Source: Arthrobacter sp. DNA4 (GTDB taxonomy: Bacteria; Actinomycetota; Actinomycetes; Actinomycetales; Micrococcaceae). From it: a stretch of DNA of 64,000 bases. The notes beneath the pieces were generated by a model that made no database searches, had not been told where the DNA came from, and saw only the letters and a program-made list of their open reading frames with translations. The position numbers and the translations under genes were made by a program. The stretch lies in NCBI RefSeq assembly GCF_024362385.1, contig NZ_CP101466.1:3658001-3722000 (forward strand), in the 5' to 3' direction. Each line of letters opens with the position of its first letter. The first letter of the stretch is position 1. Shown one piece after another: positions 35,376-43,383 of the stretch.

Positions 35376-36219
35376 ATGGCAAGTCCAGCAGTACAGCGGC
35401 GCCGTCCGGCTTTCGCAGCCGCCCTCGCAACCCTGGCAATCACCGCCGGCATGGCCGCGGCCCCGGCCCAGGCCGTGGACAAAATCAGATACATAGCCCT
35501 CGGAGATTCCTATGCCGCCGGCCAAGGGGCCCTATCTGGACACCTGCTATCGCAGCGACAACGCCTATTCCGAGCTTGCAGACGTGGACAAAACCGTCCA
35601 GCTGGTGGTCAACGCTGCGTGCAGCGGGAAGACCACCTGGGATGTGGTGAACACCCAGCTTCGCCAGCTGAACAAGAGCACGGAACTGGTGACCATCACC
35701 GCGGGCGGTAACAACATCGGCTTCGGGGACATCATCAACTATTGCGGAGTCGTCCTGGCGCAACTCCCACCGGCTTCTGAATGTGGCAGTGCCCTCGGCC
35801 GAGCGGAAATACAGCTTCAGAGTGGCCAGCTAAAAAGTGACCTGCTTGCGATGATCCAGAGCGTGCGGGCCGCAGCGCCAAACGCCAAGATTGTGGTGAC
35901 CGGCTATCCCTACCTCCTGGACCCAATCCCGGCAGGGATGACCGACCCGGCCGCGCAGTTCATCTACACGGCCACCGACTTGGCGAACCGGCTGGACGAG
36001 ACGATCGACGCCGCGGCGAAGGATGCCGATGGCGCCGCTGCCGGGGACCCTAAAGTGCAATACGTCGATGTGCGGGCCGCCTTCCTCGGCCACGGCGCTT
36101 TGTCGCCAGACCCGTGGATCAACCTTGGCCCCGCGCCCGATGGCTTCCACCCGAACGCCGCGGGCTACCAGGCCTACTTCGCTGCGCTGAGCAGTTCGGG
36201 CGTCTACTCCGCTCCCTGA
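35376..36219 (+). pseudogene. Secreted SGNH/GDSL lipase-esterase, one frame break
   Basis: A signal peptide (ALATLAITAGMAAAPAQA) is followed by IRYIALGDSYAAGQG, the Ser-containing block I of SGNH hydrolases. Near 35527 the frame shifts and continues as GPYLDTCYRSDNAYSELA, then NAACSGKTTWDV, TITAGGNNIGFGDIIN (block III Asn) and APDGFHPNAAGYQAYF (block V Asp and His). With one base removed the protein would be about 280 residues, typical of actinobacterial secreted lipases with three disulfides. It would hydrolyse esters outside the cell. Stop TGA at 36217. Confidence 0.85.
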
Positions 36220-36302
36220 GCAGCACGGTCAGCGCCCAGGGTGCGCTCCGCACCTTGGGCGCGGCGGGCCAGCCGGTATTCCAGCCCGGCACGGACGGCC
36301 GG

Positions 36303-36863
36303 TCATTCATGCTGCAGGATGGAGAACACCACCGTGTCCCGGAGGTTTCCATCGCTGGTCCGTGAATGGCTGCGGAGCACGCCGTCCTGCTTGGCGCCCA
36401 ACCGTGCAATGGCTTCCCGCGACTGGTGGTTCAGCCAGTGCGTGCGGAACTCCACGGCGGGACAGCCCAGCACCTCGAAGGCATGCCGGAGCAGCAGGAG
36501 CTTGGAGTCGGGGTTGGTCCCTGTCCCCTGCACCGAGGCCGCATTCCAGGTGGAACCGATTTCCACGCGGGGCGTGATGGCGTCGATGTTCATGTACGTG
36601 GTCATGCCGATGATGCGGCCCGGGCCACCTGTGCGTGGATCAATCAGCCGGGTGGTGAAGGGCAGCATGGATCCCTGTTCCTGCAGGGCGAGGCGGCGCC
36701 TGATCTCCGCGGCCGTGGCGTCCGGCGCGGGCACCGAGGTGTACCAGAGCTTCCAGAGTTCGCCGTCCCTGGCCGCGTCCAGCAGCCCGTCGTGGTGTTC
36801 TTCCGCGAGCGGCTCCAGGATTACACGGCGGCCGGTCAGGGTAAGGGGTTCAAGGAAAGTCAC
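36303..36863 (-). CDS. GNAT acetyltransferase (RimJ/RimL type)
   Basis: 186 residues, GTG start at 36863. LTLTGRRVILEPLAEEHHDG is the N-terminal strand of RimJ/RimL-like enzymes; PGRIIGMTTYMNIDAITPRV and EIGSTWNAASVQGTGTNPDS hold the acetyl-CoA site, though the usual R/Q-x-x-G-x-G/A is here VQGTGTN. LLLLRHAFEVLGCPAVEFRT and NHQSREAIARLGAKQDGVLR complete the fold. Acts on an N-terminal or antibiotic amine, target unknown. No clear operon partner. Confidence 0.85.
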   Translation of the reverse strand: MTFLEPLTLTGRRVILEPLAEEHHDGLLDAARDGELWKLWYTSVPAPDATAAEIRRRLALQEQGSMLPFTTRLIDPRTGGPGRIIGMTTYMNIDAITPRVEIGSTWNAASVQGTGTNPDSKLLLLRHAFEVLGCPAVEFRTHWLNHQSREAIARLGAKQDGVLRSHSRTSDGNLRDTVVFSILQHE

Positions 36864-36937
36864 TGCACCAGCCTAGGCCCGCCGGCCGCGCGGGTTACGC
36901 TGGGGCAAGCACCAGGACGTCGAGCGAGGGAGTTATT

Positions 36938-37171
36938 ATGTCAGGAACCAACCCGGATCCCGAGGACGACAAGATCACCGGACTGGAGCCTGGCGGCGGG
37001 GTTCCACCGGGCGAAACCCCGCCGGGGGAAGCCTCCACCGCCGGTCCGCAGGGCCACGAGGAGCACGGCACCAGGAGGGGCACCCAGTTCCTGTGGATCG
37101 GCATCATTGGCGTGGTGGTCCTGCTGTGCCTGTTGTACTTCATCGGCTACATCGTGGGCATCTTCGACTAG
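36938..37171 (+). CDS. Small single-pass membrane protein, DUF6480-like
   Basis: 77 residues. The N-terminal half is Pro/Gly/Glu-rich and contains GLEPGGGVPPGETPPGE, the repeated Pro-Gly-Glu pattern that I associate with the DUF6480 family of small actinobacterial proteins. Residues 52-74 (FLWIGIIGVVVLLCLLYFIG) form one membrane helix. The ATG at 36938 follows GAGGGAG. Role unknown; the free N-terminus is probably cytoplasmic. Between a GNAT gene and the convergent phenylacetate genes. Confidence 0.72.
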   Translation: MSGTNPDPEDDKITGLEPGGGVPPGETPPGEASTAGPQGHEEHGTRRGTQFLWIGIIGVVVLLCLLYFIGYIVGIFD

Positions 37172-37195
37172 GCCCGCTTCCGGACGGCGGGCACC

Positions 37196-38068
37196 CTAGC
37201 TGGGCCAGTCGAAGAAGCCCTTGCCGGTTTTGCGTCCGAGTTCTCCGCGGGCCACCTTGTCCCTGAGGATCTGCGGGGGCGCGAACCGCTCGCCAAGGGT
37301 GGAGTGGAGGTACTCGGCGATTCCCAGGCGGACGTCGAGGCCCACGATGTCCGTGGTTTTGAGCGGCCCAGTGGGGTGCTTGTAGCCCAGAACCATCGCG
37401 TTGTCGATGTCCCCGGCGGAGGCGACGCCTTCCTCGACCATCCGCATGGCCTCCAGCGCGATGGCCACGCCCAGGCGTGAGGACGCGAAACCCGGGGCAT
37501 CACTGACGACGACGGCGGTCTTGCCGAGTGCCTCCACCCAGGTTTTCGCCGCGGCAGCAAGTTCGGGAGACGTGCGCTCCCCCAGCACCACCTCGATGAG
37601 CGTGGATGCCGGCACAGGGTTGAAGAAGTGCAGGCCCAGGAAGTTCTCCGGCCGCTTTAGTTCGCGGGCCAGGCCGTTGACGGACAGCGATGACGTGTTG
37701 GACGCCATGAAGGCCTCCTCTGCAAGCCGTTCCTCAATGCCCCGCAACGCGGTGACTTTCAGGTCCCAGTCTTCGGGGACTGCTTCCACCACCAGCTGGC
37801 GGTCCTTGAACGCGTCGTAGTCGGTGCTGACGGTCAGCCGGGTCACCAGTTCTTCGAAGTTGGCATCCACGGCCCCGCGTTCAATGCTTTTTAAGGCTGC
37901 GGATTCCACCCGTTCCTGGGCAGCTTCGGCGGAGACGTCGTCGCGTTCCACCACCAGCACGTTGGCGCCCTTGATCAGGAAGGCGTGCGCGATGCCGGCG
38001 CCCATGCGGCCGCCGCCCAGCACGCCCACGTAAGGGGGAAGGCCGGGGGCTACTGATGAATTACTCAT
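37196..38068 (-). CDS. paaH: 3-hydroxyacyl-CoA dehydrogenase, phenylacetate pathway
   Basis: 290 residues, the length of single-function 3-hydroxybutyryl-CoA dehydrogenases. GVLGGGRMGAGIAHAFLIKG is the NAD-binding fold, FMASNTSSLSVNGLA holds the active-site Ser/Asn region, GLHFFNPVPASTLIEVV the catalytic His, and GFASSRLGVAIALEAMRM the C-terminal dimer helix. It oxidises 3-hydroxyadipyl-CoA in phenylacetate breakdown, as the last gene of an operon with an enoyl-CoA hydratase and a thiolase that starts behind a PaaR-type operator. The gap to the hydratase gene is three bases. Could equally serve other beta-oxidation substrates. Confidence 0.85.
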   Translation of the reverse strand: MSNSSVAPGLPPYVGVLGGGRMGAGIAHAFLIKGANVLVVERDDVSAEAAQERVESAALKSIERGAVDANFEELVTRLTVSTDYDAFKDRQLVVEAVPEDWDLKVTALRGIEERLAEEAFMASNTSSLSVNGLARELKRPENFLGLHFFNPVPASTLIEVVLGERTSPELAAAAKTWVEALGKTAVVVSDAPGFASSRLGVAIALEAMRMVEEGVASAGDIDNAMVLGYKHPTGPLKTTDIVGLDVRLGIAEYLHSTLGERFAPPQILRDKVARGELGRKTGKGFFDWPS

Positions 38069-38071
38069 GGT

Positions 38072-38881
38072 CTACTTTCCGTCGGCGGGGTGGGCGGAGG
38101 CGGCGTTTGCCTTCTTCGCTGCATTGCGGTCCAAAAAGGCCTGCATCCGGTCGAATTTGGCCTGCGATTCGAAGAGGATGCCCTGGGCCAGCTGGTCGAT
38201 CAGCGGGTGCGCTTCCGCGGGGGCGTGGAATACGGATTTGGTGATGCGGACGGCCAATGGGTCCTGCCGCCCGATCCTGTTGGCCAGGCTGTGGGCAGCG
38301 TCCAGGAGTTCTGCCGGATCGTGAATTTCCGTGATGAGGTTGGCCGCTTTGGCTTCATCGGCACCAAGGACCAGCCCGGCCAGCAGGATCTGCTTGGCCA
38401 GCGGCTCACCGACGAGTTCCCTGAGCCGCCAGCTGGCACCGGCCGCCGCCAGGATTCCCAGCCCTGTTTCCGGGTTGCCGATCCGTACGTTGGGGGTGCC
38501 GATGCGGAAGTCCGCGGCGTAGGCGAGTTCCGCGCCGCCGCCCAGGCAGTAGCCGTCCAGGGCGGCGATGACCGGCATGGGCAGCCTGGCGATCCGGACG
38601 AAGATGGTGGAGTTGATGCCCTGCAGGGCGTCATCGCGCCGGCGTTCGCGCAGCTGGGCAATATCGGCACCGGAGGCGAAGACCCCGTCCACGCCGGCGA
38701 TGATCAGTACCTTGGGGTTCTGTTCCAGGGCTGCGCAGACAGTGTGGAGTTCATCCACCATCTGCTGGTCGATCGCATTCTTCACCTGGGGCCGGTTGAG
38801 CAGCACCACCACCCGGTCCTCGCGCTCCTCCACCAGGAGCGCGGAGAAGCTTTCCGCCGCGAGGTCCACCGCGGACGTCAT
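38072..38881 (-). CDS. Enoyl-CoA hydratase/isomerase, PaaF/PaaG type
   Basis: 269 residues, crotonase fold. LLNRPQVKNAIDQQMVDELH, the oxyanion-hole block ASGADIAQLRERR, and DGYCLGGGAELAYAADFRIG with Glu of the catalytic pair at NPETGLGI. In the phenylacetate pathway PaaF hydrates 2,3-dehydroadipyl-CoA and PaaG isomerises the ring-epoxide; this single gene could be either. The start at 38881 overlaps the thiolase stop (ATGA), and paaH follows after three bases. The PaaG/PaaF choice cannot be made from motifs alone. Confidence 0.85.
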   Translation of the reverse strand: MTSAVDLAAESFSALLVEEREDRVVVLLNRPQVKNAIDQQMVDELHTVCAALEQNPKVLIIAGVDGVFASGADIAQLRERRRDDALQGINSTIFVRIARLPMPVIAALDGYCLGGGAELAYAADFRIGTPNVRIGNPETGLGILAAAGASWRLRELVGEPLAKQILLAGLVLGADEAKAANLITEIHDPAELLDAAHSLANRIGRQDPLAVRITKSVFHAPAEAHPLIDQLAQGILFESQAKFDRMQAFLDRNAAKKANAASAHPADGK

Positions 38882-40107
38882 CAGATTTTCTCCAGCAGCA
38901 TCGCGGTGCCCTGGCCGACGCCAACGCACATGGTGGCCAGGCCGAATTTTGCGTCTTCGCGTTCCATGCGTCCCAGCAGGGTGATGGCGAGCCGTGACCC
39001 ACTGGAACCGAGCGGGTGCCCCAGGGCGATGGCGCCGCCGTCGCGGTTCACGATCTCCGGTTCCAGTCCGAGCCGGCGGATGCAGGCCAGGGACTGCGTG
39101 GCAAAGGCTTCATTAAGCTCGACGGCGGACAGGTCGCCAACGCTCAGGCCGCTCCGCTTGAGCACCTTCTGGGTGGCGGGGACCGGACCGATGCCCATGA
39201 TTTCGGGCTCGCAGCCGGCAGAAGCGCCGTCGATGATGCGGGCACGGGGGATCAGTCCCAGCCGCTCAATGGCTGCTTCCGACGCGACGATAATGGCGGA
39301 GGCGCCGTCGTTCAGGGATGACGAGTTCCCGGCCGTCACCACGGACCCGCCGTGCGCCACGGGCTTGAGCCTGGCGAGAACGTCCATGCTGGTACCGGCG
39401 CGCGGGCCCTCGTCGGTGTCCACCACGGTCTCTGACTTGCGGGTCTTGACTGTGACGGGCACGATTTCGTCCTTGAACCGGCCGGCCTCGATGGCGTCCA
39501 GGGCGAGCTGGTGGGAACGGACGGCGAATGCATCAGCGTCTTCACGGGAGATGCCGTCCACCCGGGCCACTTCCTCCGCCGTTTCCGGCATGGAGTAGGT
39601 CATCTTGCCGTCCCGGGACAGGCCGCCGTGCTGGAAGTGGGGATTGGTGAAACGCCAGCCAATGGAGGTGTCGAAGATCTGGCCGGGCTTGGCGAACGCG
39701 CTGGTTGGCTTTTCCTGGACCCAGGGGGCGCGGCTCATGGACTCCACGCCGCCGGCGATGACGATGTCCGCGGCTCCGGCCTTGATCATGTGGCTGGCCT
39801 GGATGATGGCGCTGAGGCCGGAAGCGCAGAGCCGGTTCACCGTGATTCCCGGAATATGCAGCGGCAGCCCGGCCAGCAGGGTGGCCATCCGGGCCACGTT
39901 CCGGTTTTCCTCCCCCGCGCCGTTCGCGTTGCCCAGGATGACTTCGTCGATGCTCTCGGGATCCAGGCCTGCGCGTGCCACGGCTTCGCGGACCACCAGG
40001 GCCGCAAGATCATCCGGCCGGACGGAGGACAGAGCGCCCCCGTACCTGCCTACGGGCGTTCGGACCCCGCCAACAAGGAAAGCCTGCGGACCTGCGGTTG
40101 CAGCCAT
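38881..40107 (-). CDS. 3-oxoadipyl-CoA/acetyl-CoA thiolase
   Basis: 408 residues from the ATG at 40107 (GAAGGG upstream). Nucleophile Cys in VNRLCASGLSAI, the His-containing block ALGHPLGSSGSR and the second Cys in ATMCVGVGQGTAM are the thiolase triad. GGVESMSRAPWV is typical of degradative thiolases of the PcaF/PaaJ kind, which split 3-oxoadipyl-CoA into succinyl-CoA and acetyl-CoA. First gene of a three-gene operon. Its promoter carries a 22-bp PaaR-type palindrome at 40171-40192, which assigns the operon to phenylacetate catabolism. Confidence 0.9.
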   Translation of the reverse strand: MAATAGPQAFLVGGVRTPVGRYGGALSSVRPDDLAALVVREAVARAGLDPESIDEVILGNANGAGEENRNVARMATLLAGLPLHIPGITVNRLCASGLSAIIQASHMIKAGAADIVIAGGVESMSRAPWVQEKPTSAFAKPGQIFDTSIGWRFTNPHFQHGGLSRDGKMTYSMPETAEEVARVDGISREDADAFAVRSHQLALDAIEAGRFKDEIVPVTVKTRKSETVVDTDEGPRAGTSMDVLARLKPVAHGGSVVTAGNSSSLNDGASAIIVASEAAIERLGLIPRARIIDGASAGCEPEIMGIGPVPATQKVLKRSGLSVGDLSAVELNEAFATQSLACIRRLGLEPEIVNRDGGAIALGHPLGSSGSRLAITLLGRMEREDAKFGLATMCVGVGQGTAMLLEKI

Positions 40108-40170
40108 GGAAACACCCTTCACGCGATAAACAGCACTGTCATCGGCGGTAAGCGCAGCAGAATCCTCCAC

Positions 40171-40192
40171 TTACCGACCGTTCGTTCTGTAA
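40171..40192 (-). promoter_or_regulatory. PaaR-type operator before the thiolase operon
   Basis: Arms TTACCGACCG and CGTTCTGTAA around TT, 64-85 bases before the thiolase start. Confidence 0.72.
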
Positions 40193-40225
40193 ATGGTACA
40201 CGGGCGGCCCCGGCCGCGCATCCGG

Positions 40226-40900
40226 TTACAGGACCCGCACCCCCATGTGTGCGGCGATCAGCGGCGCCAGGAGGCCCAACTGATACTCATCGATCACAAG
40301 CCCGGACATGCTGCCAAGGCCGCTGATCCTGCGGAAGTCCGTGCCCCTGAGGTCGAAGTCCTTCAGCCTGGCGCCCGTCAGATCCAGTGATCCAACGGTG
40401 CAGTTTTCCAGCCGCACGCGGGTTGCGCCGGCACCGCCCAGGTCCAGTTCGTTGATGATGCAGCCGCTGATGAGCACGTCCGCGAGTTTGGCGCCGCGGA
40501 GGTTGAGGTAGTCCAGCTTGCCGCCGTCGATCCGGACGGACTGCCAGCCGCTTTCATACAATTCGGCAGAGCCCAGGCGCGGGTTGTGAAGCTCCACGTC
40601 ACGCCAGGTACTGCGGGCACCCTGGAAGACCGGCGCGTAGGCCTCCGCCAGGATGCAGTCGCGGAACGAGGTGCCGCGGAGCTGCGCCTCGTTGAAAGAT
40701 GGAGCATCGAACCGGCACTCGGCAAATACGGCTTCACCCAGGTCAAGGCCATCCAGGGCGGCGCGGTTTAACCGCAGGTTTTCGTACCGGTCCCCGCGGC
40801 GGAACACCGGCTCCGGCAGTTCTTCAAGATCCTGCAGTTCCACCGCGGAAAGCCGGGGCGGGGCCACCTTGGCCCCCGCCGTGCCACGTCCTTTATCCAT
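40226..40900 (-). CDS. Pentapeptide repeat protein
   Basis: 224 residues. From about residue 40 the chain follows A(D/N)LxX-type pentapeptides: LRLNRAALDGLDLGEAVFAE, FNEAQLRGTSFRDCILAEAY, LDYLNLRGAKLADVLISGC and LDLTGARLKDFDLRGTDFR. These form a right-handed square beta-helix that can mimic DNA. Some such proteins protect gyrase from quinolones (MfpA/Qnr), but pentapeptide proteins are diverse and this one has irregular repeats and a Gly/Leu-rich non-repeat C-terminus, so I do not assign that role. Shares its short upstream region with the csbD promoter on the other strand. Confidence 0.85.
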   Translation of the reverse strand: MDKGRGTAGAKVAPPRLSAVELQDLEELPEPVFRRGDRYENLRLNRAALDGLDLGEAVFAECRFDAPSFNEAQLRGTSFRDCILAEAYAPVFQGARSTWRDVELHNPRLGSAELYESGWQSVRIDGGKLDYLNLRGAKLADVLISGCIINELDLGGAGATRVRLENCTVGSLDLTGARLKDFDLRGTDFRRISGLGSMSGLVIDEYQLGLLAPLIAAHMGVRVL

Positions 40901-40957
40901 AGGCCGAGCCTAACGCCGGGCAGCCGGCAGGAGGCAACTGCAGCCCGGTACTTGAAA

Positions 40958-40975
40958 TAGTAAGCAAGCTTTGTT
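40958..40975 (+). promoter_or_regulatory. AGCATGCTT-type palindromic element
   Basis: TAGTAAGCAAGCTTTGTTT, about 55 bases before the csbD start. Member of the five-copy family. Confidence 0.4.
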
Positions 40976-41025
40976 TATGGTGAAAGAGCACGGTTGATCG
41001 ACGGAAACGAAAGGAGGCCGGAACC

Positions 41026-41202
41026 ATGGGCCTCGGAGACAAGATCAGTAACGCGGCAGAGGACCTTGGCGGCAAGGCCAAGGAAGCTGCAGGCAACGCG
41101 ACCGACAACGACCGCCTGAAGGCAGAAGGCCAGGCCGACCAGGTCAAGGCAGACGCCAAGAAGGTGGGCGAAAGCGTGAAGGACGAGTTCAAGCGCAGCT
41201 AG
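41026..41202 (+). CDS. CsbD-family stress protein
   Basis: 58 residues: MGLGDKISNAAEDLGGKAKE, then ATDNDRLKAEGQADQVKADA, a highly charged helical protein of the CsbD family (general stress proteins controlled by sigma B in Bacillus). Molecular role unknown; probably unfolded alone. AAAGGAGG precedes the ATG. An AGCATGCTT-type element lies in its promoter and a clear terminator follows the stop by 45 bases. Confidence 0.92.
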   Translation: MGLGDKISNAAEDLGGKAKEAAGNATDNDRLKAEGQADQVKADAKKVGESVKDEFKRS

Positions 41203-41246
41203 TCCCTGCTGGTGCAGCCGCAGCGAACGGCGTGCTGCAACAGCCC

Positions 41247-41282
41247 AAAACGGCGGCGGATCCAATGGATCGGCCGCCGTTT
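41247..41282 (+). terminator. Terminator of csbD
   Basis: AAACGGCGGC pairs with GCCGCCGTTT across 15 bases; T run is part of the stem, A run before it allows use from the other strand. Confidence 0.75.
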
Positions 41283-41295
41283 CGCTGTCCACCCA

Positions 41296-41359
41296 CCATC
41301 GATTGCTGAGTAGATGCCGTTTTGAGGCCTCAAAACGGCATCTACTCAGCAATCGATGG
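41296..41359. repeat. Perfect 64-bp palindrome
   Basis: Two exact 32-base arms with no spacer; the arm begins CCATCGATTGCTGAGTAG and ends GCCGTTTTGAGG. It ends 2 bases before the dinB stop codon. Relatives: 23634-23689 and, more distantly, 21366-21412. Confidence 0.92.
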
Positions 41360-41361
41360 GG

Positions 41362-42432
41362 TTACCAGCCGCTGCGGGTTGGCGTGTGCCCCTTTCGGGA
41401 ATCTTCGGGCATGGTCATCTCGGCCCGGACACCCAGCAGCCGGACAGCGTTGCCGGGTTCGATCTTTGAGACCAGGCCAAGCACCTCTGCCAGGACCACG
41501 GCGGGATCGGACGTCTCGGGGATTTTCCGCGCGTAAGTCCTCGTGGTGAACGGGGCGTAGCGGACCTTCAACGTCAGGCCGACCACCGGCCTGCCTTCAG
41601 CGGTGACATCGTCCATGACGTGCGCGGCCAGCTCCCGGACGGCGTCCTCAATCTGTGCCCGGTCGGTCAGGTCCCGCTGGAAAGTGGTCTCACGGCTGTG
41701 CCCGCGCGCCACCCACGGGGTGTCATCGACGGTCCGGGAACCGTCGCCCCGCCCCAGTTGCGCGTACCAGGGCCCCATTTTCGGACCGAATTCGGGAACC
41801 AGGTCATCGGGGTTCGCCGCTGCCAGTTCGGCAACGGTCGTGATCCCCAGGGTGGCGAGCCGGCGGGACACCGCCTTTCCCACGCCCCACAGGTCGATGG
41901 TGGGCCGCTCCCCCATGACCTCAAGCCAATTCCCTTGCGTGAGGCGGAAAACGCCCGCGGGTTTGCCGAACGTCGTCGCGACCTTGGCCCGGACCAGGGT
42001 GTCCCCGACGCCGACGCTGCAGTGCAGCTGGGTTTCCGCCAGGACTGCCTCCTGCAGCCGGCGGGCGAAGGCTTCGGGATCGGCCGTCTCAAGGCCGACG
42101 AATGCCTCGTCCCAGCCGAGCACCTGGACGGTGGTTCCGGGCTGGGCGCGCAGGACCGCCATCACCTTTTCGGATGCTTCAAGGTATGCCTCGTGGTCCA
42201 CCGGCAGGATGACCGCATCGGGCACTTTCCGCGCGGCGATCCGCAGCGGCATTCCGGACCCCACGCCGTAGGCCCGTGCTTCGTAGGACGCCGTGGACAC
42301 CACTGCCCGCTCCGTGGGGTCGCCGCGGCCGCCCACGATGACCGGCCTGCCTGCAAGTTCGGGACGGCGCAGTACCTCGACGGCGGCGATGAATTGGTCC
42401 AGGTCCACATGCAGCACCCACTGTTCGCTCAC
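41362..42432 (-). CDS. dinB: DNA polymerase IV (Y family)
   Basis: 356 residues from the GTG at 42432. VLHVDLDQFIAAVEVLRRPE is the first catalytic Asp block, VVSTASYEARAYGVGSGMPL the finger domain, and VLGWDEAFVGLE the block with the second Asp-Glu pair (most relatives have S-x-DEAY). LWGVGKAVSRRLATLGITTV is the thumb helix-hairpin-helix and the C-terminal 110 residues the little finger. It copies past damaged bases with low fidelity. The C-terminus ends in PTRSGW and has no obvious beta-clamp motif. Convergent with csbD across two palindromes. Confidence 0.9.
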   Translation of the reverse strand: MSEQWVLHVDLDQFIAAVEVLRRPELAGRPVIVGGRGDPTERAVVSTASYEARAYGVGSGMPLRIAARKVPDAVILPVDHEAYLEASEKVMAVLRAQPGTTVQVLGWDEAFVGLETADPEAFARRLQEAVLAETQLHCSVGVGDTLVRAKVATTFGKPAGVFRLTQGNWLEVMGERPTIDLWGVGKAVSRRLATLGITTVAELAAANPDDLVPEFGPKMGPWYAQLGRGDGSRTVDDTPWVARGHSRETTFQRDLTDRAQIEDAVRELAAHVMDDVTAEGRPVVGLTLKVRYAPFTTRTYARKIPETSDPAVVLAEVLGLVSKIEPGNAVRLLGVRAEMTMPEDSRKGHTPTRSGW

Positions 42433-42542
42433 AAGCCCCAGTCTGCCCCGGCCATGCAGCGCGCACCACCCCGCCTCCCGCGGGCGAATACCGCGGGCGC
42501 GAAACGCGCGACATCCCATAGGCTCCCGGTTAGCCTTGGCCC

Positions 42543-43280
42543 ATGACGAACGTTGATCTCAGCGCTGCGGGCACGGCTGCCGGCGGATCCCCTTCCCTGC
42601 ACGGTTACCTTGCCGTACCTGTTGGACAGGGGCCGTTTCCCGGCGTCGTGATGATCCATGAAGCGTTCGGCCTGGACGACCAGACCCGGCGGCACGCGGA
42701 CCGGCTGGCCCGGGCCGGTTACCTCACTCTGGCCGTGGACCTGTACAGCGACGGCGGCCCGCGGCGTTGCCTGGTGGGAACCATGCGGGCCATGGCGGCC
42801 CGCACGGGGCGTCCCTTCACCGACATCGCCACGGCCCGTACCTGGCTCGCGGAGTCTGAACTGTGCAACGGCAAAACCGGGGTGATCGGCTTCTGTATGG
42901 GCGGCGGGTTCGCGCTGCTGGTGGCGCGGGACGGGTTCGACGCCGCTTCCGTCAACTACGGCCGACTCCCGGGCAAGCAGCAGCAGGAACTGGAAGACGC
43001 ACTGCGCGGCTCCTGCCCCATCGTGGCCAACTACGGTGGCGCGGACAGGTCCCTGAAGGGGGCCGCGTCGCGGCTCGAATCAGCACTGGACCACTTGGGC
43101 ATCGAGCACAGCGTCAAAGAATTTCCCGGTGCCGGCCACTCCTTCCTCAATGATAAAGAAATGGGGCCGGTTCTCCTCAGGCCGCTGATGCGGGTCATGG
43201 GCGTGGGGCCGGACCCGGACTCCGCCCCCGAGGCCTGGCAGCGCATCCAGGACCACTTCGCCAGGTACCTGAAGGACTAA
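42543..43280 (+). CDS. Dienelactone hydrolase family protein
   Basis: 245 residues, alpha/beta-hydrolase. GVVMIHEAFGLDDQTRRHAD is the oxyanion loop, TGVIGFCMGGGFALLVA the nucleophile elbow with Cys, and GAGHSFLND the His; an Asp lies in IVANYGGAD. A Cys-Asp-His triad is the mark of dienelactone hydrolases. Classic enzymes open 4-carboxymethylenebutenolide in chlorocatechol breakdown; this one has no catabolic neighbours, so its substrate is open. A terminator follows at 43328. Confidence 0.87.
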   Translation: MTNVDLSAAGTAAGGSPSLHGYLAVPVGQGPFPGVVMIHEAFGLDDQTRRHADRLARAGYLTLAVDLYSDGGPRRCLVGTMRAMAARTGRPFTDIATARTWLAESELCNGKTGVIGFCMGGGFALLVARDGFDAASVNYGRLPGKQQQELEDALRGSCPIVANYGGADRSLKGAASRLESALDHLGIEHSVKEFPGAGHSFLNDKEMGPVLLRPLMRVMGVGPDPDSAPEAWQRIQDHFARYLKD

Positions 43281-43327
43281 ACAGCAGCTGATGGGCTGGG
43301 CCTGTCCCGGCACCCCGTGAAAACGCC

Positions 43328-43366
43328 GACGGCGGGCCACCCACTGAAGGGGCGGCCCGCCGTCGA
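43328..43366. terminator. Convergent terminator
   Basis: CGACGGCGGGCC and its exact complement separated by 15 bases, between convergent genes ending at 43280 and 43384. Confidence 0.8.
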
Positions 43367-43383
43367 ACGTTGTCCGGAAAGCG

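Noticed and set aside
40226..40900. Quinolone-resistance (Qnr/MfpA) pentapeptide protein
   Set aside because: Repeats are irregular and the C-terminal dimer module of MfpA/Qnr is not visible, so only the general family is reported.
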